Assembly: GCA_963730115.1 (NCBI GenBank)
Contig: CAVSQM010000001.1
Coordinates: 1-64,000 of the forward strand
DNA: 64,000 nt
Direction of reading: 5' to 3'
Source: DASQFQ01 sp963730115
Lineage (GTDB): Bacteria; Actinomycetota; Thermoleophilia; Solirubrobacterales; Solirubrobacteraceae
Below the pieces are notes generated by a model. It searched no databases, had not been told where the DNA came from, and was given only the letters and a program-made list of their open reading frames with translations. Shown here in pieces: positions 53,699-62,334 of the stretch (its first letter is position 1; every line of letters begins with the position of its first letter). Both the position numbers and the translations under genes were made by a program.

Positions 53699-55594
53699 AT
53701 GCACGTGATCCTTCCCGACGGCTCGCAGAAGGAACTCGAAGACGGCGCGAGCGGCGCCGATCTGGCGGCCGCGATCGGCCCCGGGCTGGCCCGTGCGGCG
53801 CTCGCGGTCAAGGTCGGCGGCGAGGTGCGCGACCTCGCGCGGCCGCTGCAGGACGGCGACGAGGTCGCGATCGTCACCAACCGCGACGACGACTCGCTCG
53901 ACCTCATCCGCCACGACACCGCGCACGTCCTGGCCGCCGCGGTGCTCGACCTCTATCCCGGCACCAAGATCTCGATCGGCCCGCCGATCGAGGACGGCTT
54001 CTACTACGACTTCGAGTTCCCGGAGGGCGTGACGGTCTCCGACGCCGACTTCGAGGCGCTCGAGGCGAAGATGCGCGAGCACGTCAAGGCGGCCGAGCCC
54101 TTCGTGCGCGAGGACGTCAGCGCCGAGGCGGCGCTCGAGCGCTTCCGCGCCGACGGCCAGGACTACAAGGTCGAGCTGATCGAGGACCTCGGCGCCGACT
54201 CCGTCTCGCTCTACACCAACGGCCCGTTCACCGACCTCTGCCGCGGCCCGCACGCGCCGGCGACCGACCGCATCAAGGCCTTCAAGCTGCTGTCCGTCGC
54301 GGGCGCCTACTGGCGCGGCGACTCCGACAACACGATGCTGACCCGCATCTACGGGACGGCCTTCCACTCGAAGGACGACCTCGCCGCCCACCTCGAGCGC
54401 CTCGAGCTGGCGCGCCAGCGCGACCACCGCAAGCTCGGCCGGGAGCTCGGCCTGTTCAGCTTCTCCGAGCTGAGCCCCGGCAGCGCGTTCTGGCAGCCCG
54501 CCGGCACCGCGGTCTACAACGCGCTCGTCGCCCGCTCGCGCACGATGTCGATCGAGCGCGGCTACCAGGAGATCAAGACCCCGCTGCTCTACGACCGGAA
54601 GCTGTGGGAGACCTCCGGCCACTGGGACAAGTACCGCGAGAACATGTTCGTGACCCAGTCCGAGGACCGGCCGATGGCCATCAAGCCCATGAACTGCCCC
54701 GGCCACTGCGCGTTCTACGCGATGGGCAAGCACTCCTACCGGGAGCTGCCGATCCGCTACGCCGAGCCGGGCCTCCTGCACCGCAACGAGCCGAGCGGCA
54801 CGCTGCACGGCCTCCTGCGCGTGCGCCACTTCATCCAGGACGACGCCCACATCTTCTGCATGGAGGACCAGATCGAGCAGGAGGTGCTGGACTGCCTCGA
54901 GTTCGGGTTCGCCTGGTACGACCAGTTCGGCTTCGACATGCGGCTCGAGCTCTCGACCCGGCCGGAGCAGCGGATCGGCACCGACGAGATGTGGGACCAC
55001 TCGGAGGCGGCGCTCGAGGCGGCGCTGAAGCGCGGCGGCTACGAGTACGACATCAACGAGGGCGACGGCGCCTTCTACGGCCCGAAGATCGACGCCCACA
55101 TGCGCGACTCGCTCGGCCGCTCGTGGCAGCTCGGGACCGTGCAGCTCGACTACACCTTCCCCGAGCGCTTCGACCTGACGTACAGCGGCGCGGACAACGC
55201 CGAGCACCGGCCGGCGATGATCCATCGCGCGCTCGTCGGGTCGTTCGAGCGCTTCATCGGGATCCTGCTCGAGCACACCGGCGGCGAGCTGCCGTTCTGG
55301 CTCGCGCCGACCCAGGCGTCCGTCCTGCCGCTCGCCGACCGCCACAACGACTACGCGCGCGAGGTCGCCGCGGGGCTGACCGTCGCCGGGCTGCGGGCCG
55401 ACGTCGACGACCGCACCGAGTCGGTCGGGCGCAAGATCCGCGAGGCCGAGCTCCGCAAGGTCCCGTACATGCTCGTGGTCGGTGATCGCGAGCAGGAGGA
55501 GCGCGCGGTGGCGCTGCGCCGCCACGGCGCGGGCGACCAGGGCACGCTGCCCCTGGACGACGCCGTGCAACGGCTCCTGCAGGACGCTGCCTGA
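53699..55594 (+). CDS. thrS: Threonyl-tRNA synthetase
   Basis: 631 aa, full length. TGS domain (residues 1-60, VILPDGSQKELEDGASGADLA), SAD editing domain with HDTAHVLAAAVLDLYPG, and class II catalytic core. Zinc ligands are Cys in KPMNCPGHCAFY, His in RHFIQDDAHIFC and His in MIHRALVGSFERF. Anticodon-binding domain starts at about residue 530. It charges tRNA-Thr in the cytosol. It heads the translation cluster thrS-infC, with 99 nt before infC that contain a separate promoter. The start lies 10 bp from the divergent DUF1445 gene. Confidence 0.97.
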   Translation: MHVILPDGSQKELEDGASGADLAAAIGPGLARAALAVKVGGEVRDLARPLQDGDEVAIVTNRDDDSLDLIRHDTAHVLAAAVLDLYPGTKISIGPPIEDGFYYDFEFPEGVTVSDADFEALEAKMREHVKAAEPFVREDVSAEAALERFRADGQDYKVELIEDLGADSVSLYTNGPFTDLCRGPHAPATDRIKAFKLLSVAGAYWRGDSDNTMLTRIYGTAFHSKDDLAAHLERLELARQRDHRKLGRELGLFSFSELSPGSAFWQPAGTAVYNALVARSRTMSIERGYQEIKTPLLYDRKLWETSGHWDKYRENMFVTQSEDRPMAIKPMNCPGHCAFYAMGKHSYRELPIRYAEPGLLHRNEPSGTLHGLLRVRHFIQDDAHIFCMEDQIEQEVLDCLEFGFAWYDQFGFDMRLELSTRPEQRIGTDEMWDHSEAALEAALKRGGYEYDINEGDGAFYGPKIDAHMRDSLGRSWQLGTVQLDYTFPERFDLTYSGADNAEHRPAMIHRALVGSFERFIGILLEHTGGELPFWLAPTQASVLPLADRHNDYAREVAAGLTVAGLRADVDDRTESVGRKIREAELRKVPYMLVVGDREQEERAVALRRHGAGDQGTLPLDDAVQRLLQDAA

Positions 55595-55612
55595 CCACGC
55601 AGCGAATGGGGC

Positions 55613-55618
55613 TATACT
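55613..55618 (+). promoter_or_regulatory. Probable infC promoter (-10 TATACT)
   Basis: TATACT at 55613-55618, with CTGACC 16 bp upstream as a possible -35. The transcript would have a leader of about 70 nt before the GTG of infC. IF3 leaders are regulated in many bacteria, but I see no recognisable L20-binding pseudoknot here. An identical hexamer precedes rpmI. Confidence 0.5.
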
Positions 55619-55693
55619 TCTCTGTGTTGATCAAGCGTTCCCACACAGCAGCGCCGCGCACAGCTTGACGCCGCGCCGCACCGTCATCGCCTA

Positions 55694-56353
55694 GTGCCGG
55701 TCCCTCGCAGGTTCGACCGGCAACCGCCGGAACGCGATCCCACCCGCATCAACGAGCGCATCCGCGTGCCCGAAGTGCGGCTGATCGACGAGACCGGCGC
55801 GCAGGTCGGGATCATGAAGACGCAGGAAGCGCTGCGCTACGCGCAGAGCAAGGACCTCGACCTCGTCGAGGTGGCGCCTGAGGCCAAGCCTCCCGTCTGC
55901 CGCGTGCTCGACTACTCGAAGTACAAGTACGAGCAGGCCCAGAAGCAGAAGGCCGCGCGCAAGCACCAGACGCAGATCAACGTGCGGGAGATCAAGTTCC
56001 GCCCGAAGATCGCGCAGCACGACTACGACACCAAGAAGGGCCACGTCATCCGCTTCCTCAACGGGCGCGACAAGGTCAAGGTGACGATCATGTTCCGCGG
56101 CCGCGAGATGGCCCACCCGGAGCGCGGCGAGCAGCTGCTCAACCGCCTCGCGGAGGAGCTCGGCGAGCTTGCTGTGGTCGAGCAGCGGCCCCAGCAGGAT
56201 GGCCGCAACATGGTGATGATGCTCGCGCCCTCGAAGACCGCCGTGGAGGAGAACCACGACGCGGTCGAAGAAGAGAAAGTCGAGCGGCGCCCACCGCAGC
56301 AACGGCCCGCGGGCTCGGCGGACCCCGTCGAGATCCAGCCCGACCAGATCTAG
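55694..56353 (+). CDS. infC: Translation initiation factor IF-3
   Basis: 219 aa. IF3 binds the 30S subunit, blocks premature 50S joining and checks start codons. N-domain: RINERIRVPEVRLIDETGAQ and KTQEALRYAQSKDLDLVEVAP. C-domain: VREIKFRPKIAQHDYDTKKGH and KVTIMFRGREMAHPERGEQLL. The acidic/proline-rich tail of about 40 residues (EEEKVERRPPQQRPAGSADP) exceeds the usual length. The start is GTG at 55694; no ATG fits. Unusually, the next gene in the operon order, rpmI, is 3.6 kb away because an opposite-strand iron-uptake pair sits in between. Confidence 0.96.
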   Translation: MPVPRRFDRQPPERDPTRINERIRVPEVRLIDETGAQVGIMKTQEALRYAQSKDLDLVEVAPEAKPPVCRVLDYSKYKYEQAQKQKAARKHQTQINVREIKFRPKIAQHDYDTKKGHVIRFLNGRDKVKVTIMFRGREMAHPERGEQLLNRLAEELGELAVVEQRPQQDGRNMVMMLAPSKTAVEENHDAVEEEKVERRPPQQRPAGSADPVEIQPDQI

Positions 56354-58761
56354 CTAGCTCGCGACGGGCGTCTTCGGCGGCTCGGCGGGCTCCTCGGGCG
56401 GCCCCGGAGCCTCGCTGCCCTTGCGTGACGCGCGGCGCTGCGGGCGCTTGACCTTGAGCTCCGTGGCCAGCGCGTAGGAGCCGAGCACGAAGATGACCGC
56501 GGCGACCTGGGCGGCGATCGTCTCCACGCTCGGGAAGATCCCGAACCAGAGGCCGAGCGAGGACGGGATGTCCCAGTCCAGCGGCGTGATCGGCAGCCAG
56601 CCGGTGCCCTGCATGGTGCGCGCGGTCTGGCCGACCATGACCACCAGCACGAGCCCGATCAGGCCGCCGGTGGCGATCAGCATCTTCTTGTACGGCAGCT
56701 TGCGCTGGAGCACGAACGTGAGCACGGCGACGCCGAGCGTCAGCGCCAGGCCGAGCGCCGCGCCCTCGATCACCGCCGTCGCGCCCGCGCTGAGCTCGAG
56801 CGACTGCAGGAAGAGCACGGTCTCGAAGCCCTCGCGGTAGACCGACGTGAGGCCGAGCACGAGCAGGCCGACGGCCTGGGCCGACCAGAAGCCGACGCGT
56901 GCCTCGTTGTCCATCAGCTTGCGCCGCTGGCGGTGGAAGCGCCCGATCCACTCGCTCCAGTAGACGCGGTGGAAGAACCAGTTGGTGATCAGCAAGAGCA
57001 CCCCGATGGCGATCAGCCCGACCACCGCCTCGAGCTTCTCGCCGTACTGTGAGAGCGACTCCAGCAGCGTCTGCGCGAGCACCCAGGTGAACAGGCTCGC
57101 GACCAGCCCGAGCGCGGCGCCGACCAGCACCGGGCGCCGCAGCCGCCGCCGCACGCCCACGAAGGACGCGGTGATGGCGGCGAGGATGAGCACGGCCTCG
57201 AGGCCCTCGCGGAAGACGATGATCGCCGCGTTGGTGACCACCGTGGTGCGGCTGGCGCTGTCGCCGAGCGTCGCGCGCGCCTCCTCGAGCTCGTCGTCGA
57301 GCACGAGCCGCGTCTCGTGCACGTCGCGCCGCGACGCGCCCTTCGAGATCAGCTCGGCGAGCCCGTCCTGGTCGAGGGCGCCGAACCAGATCAGGCCCTC
57401 GATGTCGGTCGCCAGCCCCGGGTCGATCGACTTCAGCCGCCGCTCCGGCCCGAACTCGAAGAACGCGTACGCCTCGAGCCGCGCCTGCTCGGCCTGGCGG
57501 CGCTGGCCGGCGCCGACGGCGGCCTCCATGCGGTCGAGCGTCAGCGCGATCAGGTCGTAGTCGGAGTCGTCGGTCGGCTCCTGCCACTTGGCCGGCATCA
57601 CGTCCGCGAGCCCGTCCTCGATCTTGGTGCCGAGCGCCTCGACGTCGTCGTGCGACGTCACGCCCGTCTTCTCGCGCGCCGCGTCGGTGACCACGGCGGC
57701 GAGCTGGTCGATCTGCGCGCCGACCGCGTTCGTGGCCGCCGCATCGCGCTTGGCGAGCTGGTCGCGGAGGTCGTCGAAGGCGGCGTCGCCCGCGGTCGCG
57801 AACGCGATCGCCTCCTGGACCTCGAAGTCGAGCGTGACCCGCCCGTCCTTGACGCCGCGGTCGTACTCGACCGGCACCAGGGCGATGAAGCGCAGCAGCT
57901 GCTGGGCGCGGCGCGCCGACTCCTCGGCGGTGAACGGGGCGGCGGTGAAGCCCTCGAGCGCCTGGTCGATCTCCGCGCGGGCGTTGGCGGCGGCCTGCTT
58001 GTCGCCCTTCTCGGCGGCATCCCGGAGCGCGGCGAACGCCTCGCTCGCGGCCCCCTCCGCCGCAGCGCCGCGGTCCTGCGCGTAGCGGTCGTCGAGGATG
58101 TCCCAGTAGCCCGCGGCCTGCGCGGCGGCCTCCGCCTCGCCGGAGGCGAAGCCCTTGTCGCGCGCGGCGTCGGCGTCCTTGAGCAGCTCGCGCTGACGGG
58201 CCTGGTAGGCGTCGAGCAGGTCCTTGGCGACCGCCAGCCGTGCGGCGCGCGGCGCCAGCTTGCCGTCGGCGAGCCGCTCGACCGCCGCCGTGGCGTCGGC
58301 GCCTGGCCGCGTGAAGCGCGTGGCGGTGCGGAAGTCGCGCAGCAGCAGCCACGAGCGCGTGGCCGCGGCGTCACCGCGGCCCGCGGTGTTCAGCGTGACC
58401 GTGTAGGCGCCGCCGTAGGTCGCGGCCCGCGCCTCGCCGCGGGCGGCGGCCAGCGCCCGGCGGTCACCGCGCCGCGCTGCCCGCTCGGCGACCGCGAACG
58501 CCCGCCGCAGCGAGCGGTCGGCCTCCGGCGCCTCGGCCCGCAGCGAGCGCCGCAGCGCCCCGCGATACGCCGCGCGCGCCCGCCGCACGGCCTGCTCGGC
58601 GCGCGCCGGCGAGCCGACGATCAGCTCCTCCTGGGCGGAGAACAGCGCGCGCTGGATGCGCTCGGCGCCCTCCCACGGCGTGGCCGGGTCGGCGGCCTGC
58701 GCCGGGAGCCGCGGCGATGCAGCGCCGCGGCCACGCAGACGATGGCCCAGCCGACCCGCAT
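56354..58761 (-). CDS. EfeU/FTR1-family iron permease with long extracellular imelysin-like N-terminal domain (frameshifted at signal peptide)
   Basis: About 800 aa. After a signal peptide (RVGWAIVCVAAAL, then LPAQAADPATP in another frame, break near 58720) comes a helical extracellular region of about 430 aa (ATYGGAYTVTLNTAG; DEL-rich helices; VLDDELEEARATLGD). The permease part has seven TM helices with the two FTR1 iron motifs, REGLE in IIVFREGLEAVLIL and REGFE in VYREGFETVLFL. Family members import ferric/ferrous iron with EfeO. Its stop abuts infC's stop. It is 7 nt downstream of the EfeO-like gene and shares the operator at 59878-59905. Confidence 0.86.
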
Positions 58762-58768
58762 CCAGCGC

Positions 58769-59854
58769 CTAGGTCTCGAGCTCGATGTTGAGCTGCTTGG
58801 CGGCCTGGGTGATCTGGCCCGCGATCGCCTCGGCCTGGTCCTGCGCCTCGCCGCCGAGCGTGTCGGCCTCCTCGGCGGTGAACTGCTTGCCGTCGGCCTC
58901 CTGGTCACGGATGCGCGCGACGTAGGCCTCGAGGTCGGTCAGCGCCTGGCCGGTCTGCTTCGCCTGCTCGGGGTTGGCCTCGGCGATCTTGGCCTCGACG
59001 TTGGCGTAGATCAGCTTGAGGCCGCCGAGGATGTCGGCGATGTCCTGCAGGCGCGAGGAGGCCACGAACGACTTCTCGGTCGCCTTGTCGCCGGCGATGA
59101 AGCGCGAGTTCTTCCACGCCTCGAAGTACTCCGACATCGTCGGGGTCATCACGACCAGCGCGGTCAGCGCGTCCTGCTCGTTCGGCTCCCACTTCTTGCT
59201 GGACGCGTCGAGGTCCTTGGCCTGCTTGTCGAACTCCTCGGTCGCGGCGAGGTAGAAGCGCGGATCGGGGAGCGACTCGCCGAACTCGACCTTGCCGTCG
59301 CCGTCGACGTCGGCCTTGGTCGACCACTTCGGCTCGGTGCCGTAGAGCGCGCTCTCGGTGAGGAAGAACAGGTTGCCGGGCTGCTTGTAGGTCTTGCCGT
59401 CCTCGGTCTTGATCGAGAACGGCACCGCGCTCTCGGGATCGGAGGCGTCGCTGCCCGCGTCGATGATCACGTCGTAGTCGGCGAGCTCGGGCACGCCGGC
59501 GACCACGCCCTCCATCTCCTCGTAGGCCGGGTTGGCCTCCTTGAAGGTCTCCTTGGAGTCGGCCAGGATCTCCTCGACCTCCTCGCGGTTGTCCGCGAGC
59601 ATCTTCTTCGTGTCGAAGCCGCTCTGCTCCGCGAGATCGTGGTACTCCTGCGCGTTCTCGCGCAGATCCGCGACGTCTCCCTGCAGCCGCTGCGTGTGGT
59701 CGAGGAGGTAGGTCTTGATGGCGGCGAGGTCGGTGGCGGCGGCCTCGGTCGCGGCAGGCGTGCCCTCGGAGCTCTCGGAGGAGCTGTCGTCGTCCCCGCC
59801 GCACGCGGCGAGCGCGAGCGCGGCGCAGGTCAGGAAGAGCAGGGCAAGGCGCAC
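58769..59854 (-). CDS. EfeO-like imelysin-family iron-binding lipoprotein
   Basis: 361 aa. Lipoprotein signal with lipobox LALAACGGDDD (Cys at about residue 17), so it is tethered to the outer membrane face. The mature part has acidic, helical imelysin-like repeats: LLDHTQRLQGDVADLREN, EYHDLAE, NPAYEEMEGVVAGVPEL and DVIIDAGSDASDPESA, with many Asp/Glu for metal binding. It probably supplies iron to the FTR1-type permease next to it. GTG 59854 follows GAGGAG. The start lies 23 bp from tandem iron boxes shared with the haem locus. Confidence 0.84.
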   Translation of the reverse strand: MRLALLFLTCAALALAACGGDDDSSSESSEGTPAATEAAATDLAAIKTYLLDHTQRLQGDVADLRENAQEYHDLAEQSGFDTKKMLADNREEVEEILADSKETFKEANPAYEEMEGVVAGVPELADYDVIIDAGSDASDPESAVPFSIKTEDGKTYKQPGNLFFLTESALYGTEPKWSTKADVDGDGKVEFGESLPDPRFYLAATEEFDKQAKDLDASSKKWEPNEQDALTALVVMTPTMSEYFEAWKNSRFIAGDKATEKSFVASSRLQDIADILGGLKLIYANVEAKIAEANPEQAKQTGQALTDLEAYVARIRDQEADGKQFTAEEADTLGGEAQDQAEAIAGQITQAAKQLNIELET

Positions 59855-59877
59855 GGGCGGATCTCCTCGTTCACAGG

Positions 59878-59905
59878 TTAGGCGGACCTAAGTAGGCCAA
59901 CCTAA
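59878..59905. promoter_or_regulatory. Tandem TTAGG-N4-CCTAA boxes upstream of the EfeO/EfeU operon
   Basis: Two abutting 14-bp dyads: TTAGGCGGACCTAA (59878-59891) and GTAGGCCAACCTAA (59892-59905, one mismatch). Unit length, arm sequence and head-to-tail abutment are the same as at 8575-8602 in the haem locus. This lies between the iron operon (minus) and the rpmI promoter (plus), so a bound repressor is 46 bp from the -10 of rpmI. Confidence 0.75.
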
Positions 59906-59951
59906 CAAAGGCCGACCGAGGCCGTCGGGATTGGGCACCGGGGGAGCCATC

Positions 59952-59957
59952 TATACT
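59952..59957 (+). promoter_or_regulatory. Probable rpmI-rplT promoter (-10 TATACT)
   Basis: TATACT at 59952-59957 with TTGGGC at 59931-59936 as a weak -35 (15-bp spacer). Transcription would start about 5 nt before the rpmI ATG at 59969. No Shine-Dalgarno sequence is present (GCGCCGTCGCC), so rpmI may be nearly leaderless, a common arrangement in actinobacteria. Confidence 0.5.
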
Positions 59958-59968
59958 GCGCCGTCGCC

Positions 59969-60172
59969 ATGCCGAAGATGAAGTCCCACTCCGGCGCGAA
60001 GAAGCGCTTCAAGAAGACCGCCACGGGCAAGCTCCGGGCGCGTCACGCGAACTCGAGCCACATCCTCGAGAAGAAGTCGCCGAAGCGTAAGCGCGGGTTC
60101 CGCAAGGATCGGGAGATCTCCAAGGCGGACACCAAGACGGTCAACAAGCTGCTCGGGGGCAACGGCCGATGA
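59969..60172 (+). CDS. rpmI: 50S ribosomal protein bL35
   Basis: 67 aa, very basic, with the L35 signature KMKSHSGAKKRFKKTATGK and the C-terminal NKLLGGN segment. It is part of the large ribosomal subunit. It overlaps rplT by 4 nt (ATGA), as usual. Upstream order is disrupted: infC lies 3.6 kb before it. Its own promoter lies directly upstream, next to the iron boxes. Confidence 0.97.
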   Translation: MPKMKSHSGAKKRFKKTATGKLRARHANSSHILEKKSPKRKRGFRKDREISKADTKTVNKLLGGNGR

Positions 60173-60528
60173 CCCGCGTCAAGCGCTCCGTCCACGCGCG
60201 CAAGAAGCGCCGCGCGACGCTCGATCGCGCCAAGGGCTACCGCGGGGAGGCGCACTCCTCCTACAAGCGGGCCAAGGAAGCGCTGATGAAGGCGGATTCC
60301 TACGCCTACCGCGACCGCCGCAACCGCAAGCGCGACTTCCGCCGCCTCTGGATCGCCCGCATCAACGCCGCGGCGCGCCAGGAGGGCATGACCTACTCGA
60401 CCTTCATGCACGGCCTCAAGCTGGCCGGCATCGAGGTCGATCGCAAGATCCTCGCCGACATCGCCGTGCGCGACGCCGAGACCTTCCGACGCTTTGCCGA
60501 GAGCGCCCGCGAGGCGTCGTCGGCCTGA
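60169..60528 (+). CDS. rplT: 50S ribosomal protein bL20
   Basis: 119 aa, standard length. Signature: KRSVHARKKRRATLDRAKGY, YAYRDRRNRKRDFRRLWI, RINAAARQEGMTYSTFMHGL. It is an early 23S rRNA-binding assembly protein and, in many bacteria, autoregulates infC-rpmI-rplT. Here that regulation could only act on its own short transcript because infC is not contiguous. An intrinsic terminator follows at 60549. Confidence 0.97.
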   Translation: MTRVKRSVHARKKRRATLDRAKGYRGEAHSSYKRAKEALMKADSYAYRDRRNRKRDFRRLWIARINAAARQEGMTYSTFMHGLKLAGIEVDRKILADIAVRDAETFRRFAESAREASSA

Positions 60529-60548
60529 CCGCCGAAGACACCGAAGCC

Positions 60549-60583
60549 CCGGGCGCCCCTCCGACAGGACGGGCGCCTTTTTT
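60549..60583 (+). terminator. Rho-independent terminator after rplT
   Basis: The stem GGGCGCCC (60551-60558) pairs with GGGCGCC (60571-60577) across a 12-nt loop and is followed by six T residues. It is the clearest intrinsic terminator in the window and closes the rpmI-rplT transcript before the SpoU gene. Confidence 0.85.
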
Positions 60584-60594
60584 GTACCCCGACC

Positions 60595-61286
60595 GTGATC
60601 ACCAGCCCCCACAACGAGAGCCTCACCCAGGTCCGCAAGCTCGCGGGACGCAAGTGGCGCGACAAGCTGGGCGAGTTCGTGGCCGAGGGCGAGGACCTGA
60701 TCGAGGCCGCCGAGGCCGCCGGCTGGGCGGCGTCGCTGCGGCTCGTGGCCGCCGGCTCCGGGCTCGACAGGCGAGGAGGTGGCCGTGCCGCTGCTCGCGC
60801 GCGTGTCGCAGCTGGGCTCCGGCACGCGCGCGCTGGCGGTCTACCCACAGCGCTGGGCGCAAACGCCCGCCGGGCCGCTGTGCGTGGCGCTCTGGGGGGT
60901 CAACGACCCCGGCAACGTCGGCACGGTGATCCGCTCGGCGCTGGCCTTCGGCGCCGTCGAGCGTCGTGCTCGGGCCGGGCACCGCGGATCCCTACGGGCC
61001 GAAGGCGGTGCGGGCCTCGATGGGCGCGATCTTCTCGGTGCCCGTCGCGCGCGTGCGCGGCGTCGACGAGCTGCCCGGGCGGCGGGTGGCGCTGGCCGCC
61101 GGGGCGGGCCGGCCGCTGGCCGAGCTCGGGGAGCGGGAGGTCACGCTGGTGGTCGGCGCGGAGCGCGAGGGGCTGCCCGACGCAGTGCTCGCCGAGTGCG
61201 ACGAGGTCTGCCACATCCCGATCCACTCCGAGTCGCTGAACGCGGCCATGGCCGCGACGGTGGCAATGTACGAGGTCTCCCGATGA
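60595..61286 (+). CDS. SpoU/TrmH-family RNA 2'-O-methyltransferase (frameshifted in this sequence)
   Basis: About 230 aa after repair. It methylates ribose 2'-OH in rRNA or tRNA using SAM. N-terminal substrate-binding domain: ITSPHNESLTQVRKLAGRKW and FVAEGEDLIEAA. SpoU core: WGVNDPGNVGTVIRSALAFGA, then ADPYGPKAVRASMGAIFSVPV and VVGAEREGLPD, PIHSESLNAAMAATVAMYE. Two single-base insertions break it, near 60770 and 60964. The start is GTG 60595. The stop overlaps pheS (ATGA). This gene commonly sits between rplT and pheS. Confidence 0.88.
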
Positions 61287-62332
61287 TCGACCGCATCCAG
61301 CAGATCCAGGACGCGGCCGCGAATGCGGTCGAGCGCGCCGCCTCCTCGGAGGAGCTGGAGCGCATCCGTATCGAGTACCTCGGGCGCAAGGCCGAGCTGC
61401 CGCAGCTGCTGCGCGGGGTGGCCGAGCTGCCGCCGGAGGAGCGGGGCAAGGTCGGCAAGGCCGCCAACCAGGCGCGCGGGGCGATCGAGGGCCTGCTGTC
61501 GGCTCGCCGCGCCGAGGTCGACCGCGCCGAGCTCGACGCCAAGCTGGCCGCCGACGTCGTCGACGTCACGCTCCCGGGCTCGCCCGCCCAGCCGGTCGGG
61601 CGGCTGCACCTGCTGACCCAGACGCGACGCGAGCTCGAGGACATCTTCGTCGGGCTCGGCTTCCGCGTCGTCGAGGGGCCGGAGGTCGAGACGGTCTCCT
61701 ACAACTTCGACGGGCTCAACCACGACGAGACGCACCCGGCGCGGCTGTGGTCGGACACGTTCTACGTCGACGACGACATCGTCCTGCGCACCCACACCTC
61801 GCCGATGCAGGTGCGCTCGATGATCGAGCACCCGCCGCCGCTGTACATCGTCATCCCCGGCGCCTGCTACCGGCGCGACAACGACGCCACCCACACCCCG
61901 CAGTTCCACCAGGTCGAGGGTCTCGCGGTCGACGAGGACATCACCCTGGCGGACCTCAAGGGCACGCTGCTCGCGTTCGCGCAGGGGATCTTCGGCGACG
62001 ACCGGCAGGTCCGCTTCCGGCCGCACTTCTTCCCGTTCACCGAGCCGAGCGTCGAGCTCGACGTCGACTGCTTCAACTGCACGGGCGGCTTCCTGCGCGA
62101 CGGCTCGCGCTGCCACCTCTGCAAGGGCGAGGGCTGGATCGAGCTGCTCGGCGCCGGCGAGGTCGACCCGAACGTGTTCGAGTACGTCCGCGAGCACGGC
62201 TACGACCCCGAGCGCCACCAGGGCTTCGCCTGGGGCATGGGGATCGAGCGGATCGCGATGCTCAAGTACGGCGTGCCGGACATCCGGCTGCTCTACGACA
62301 ACGACCTGCGCTTCCTGGAGCAGTTCGGCTGA
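61283..62332 (+). CDS. pheS: Phenylalanyl-tRNA synthetase alpha subunit
   Basis: 349 aa. Class II catalytic subunit of the (alpha-beta)2 enzyme. The N-terminal coiled coil (RIQQIQDAAANAVERA) contacts tRNA. Core motifs: motif 2 YRRDNDATHTPQFHQVEGL and motif 3 FAWGMGIERIAMLKYG. A four-cysteine segment (FNCTGGFLRDGSRCHLCKGEGW) looks like the small zinc-ribbon-like insert seen in some bacterial PheS. It overlaps the SpoU gene by 4 nt and ends 2 nt before pheT. Confidence 0.97.
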   Translation: MIDRIQQIQDAAANAVERAASSEELERIRIEYLGRKAELPQLLRGVAELPPEERGKVGKAANQARGAIEGLLSARRAEVDRAELDAKLAADVVDVTLPGSPAQPVGRLHLLTQTRRELEDIFVGLGFRVVEGPEVETVSYNFDGLNHDETHPARLWSDTFYVDDDIVLRTHTSPMQVRSMIEHPPPLYIVIPGACYRRDNDATHTPQFHQVEGLAVDEDITLADLKGTLLAFAQGIFGDDRQVRFRPHFFPFTEPSVELDVDCFNCTGGFLRDGSRCHLCKGEGWIELLGAGEVDPNVFEYVREHGYDPERHQGFAWGMGIERIAMLKYGVPDIRLLYDNDLRFLEQFG

Positions 62333-62334
62333 CC

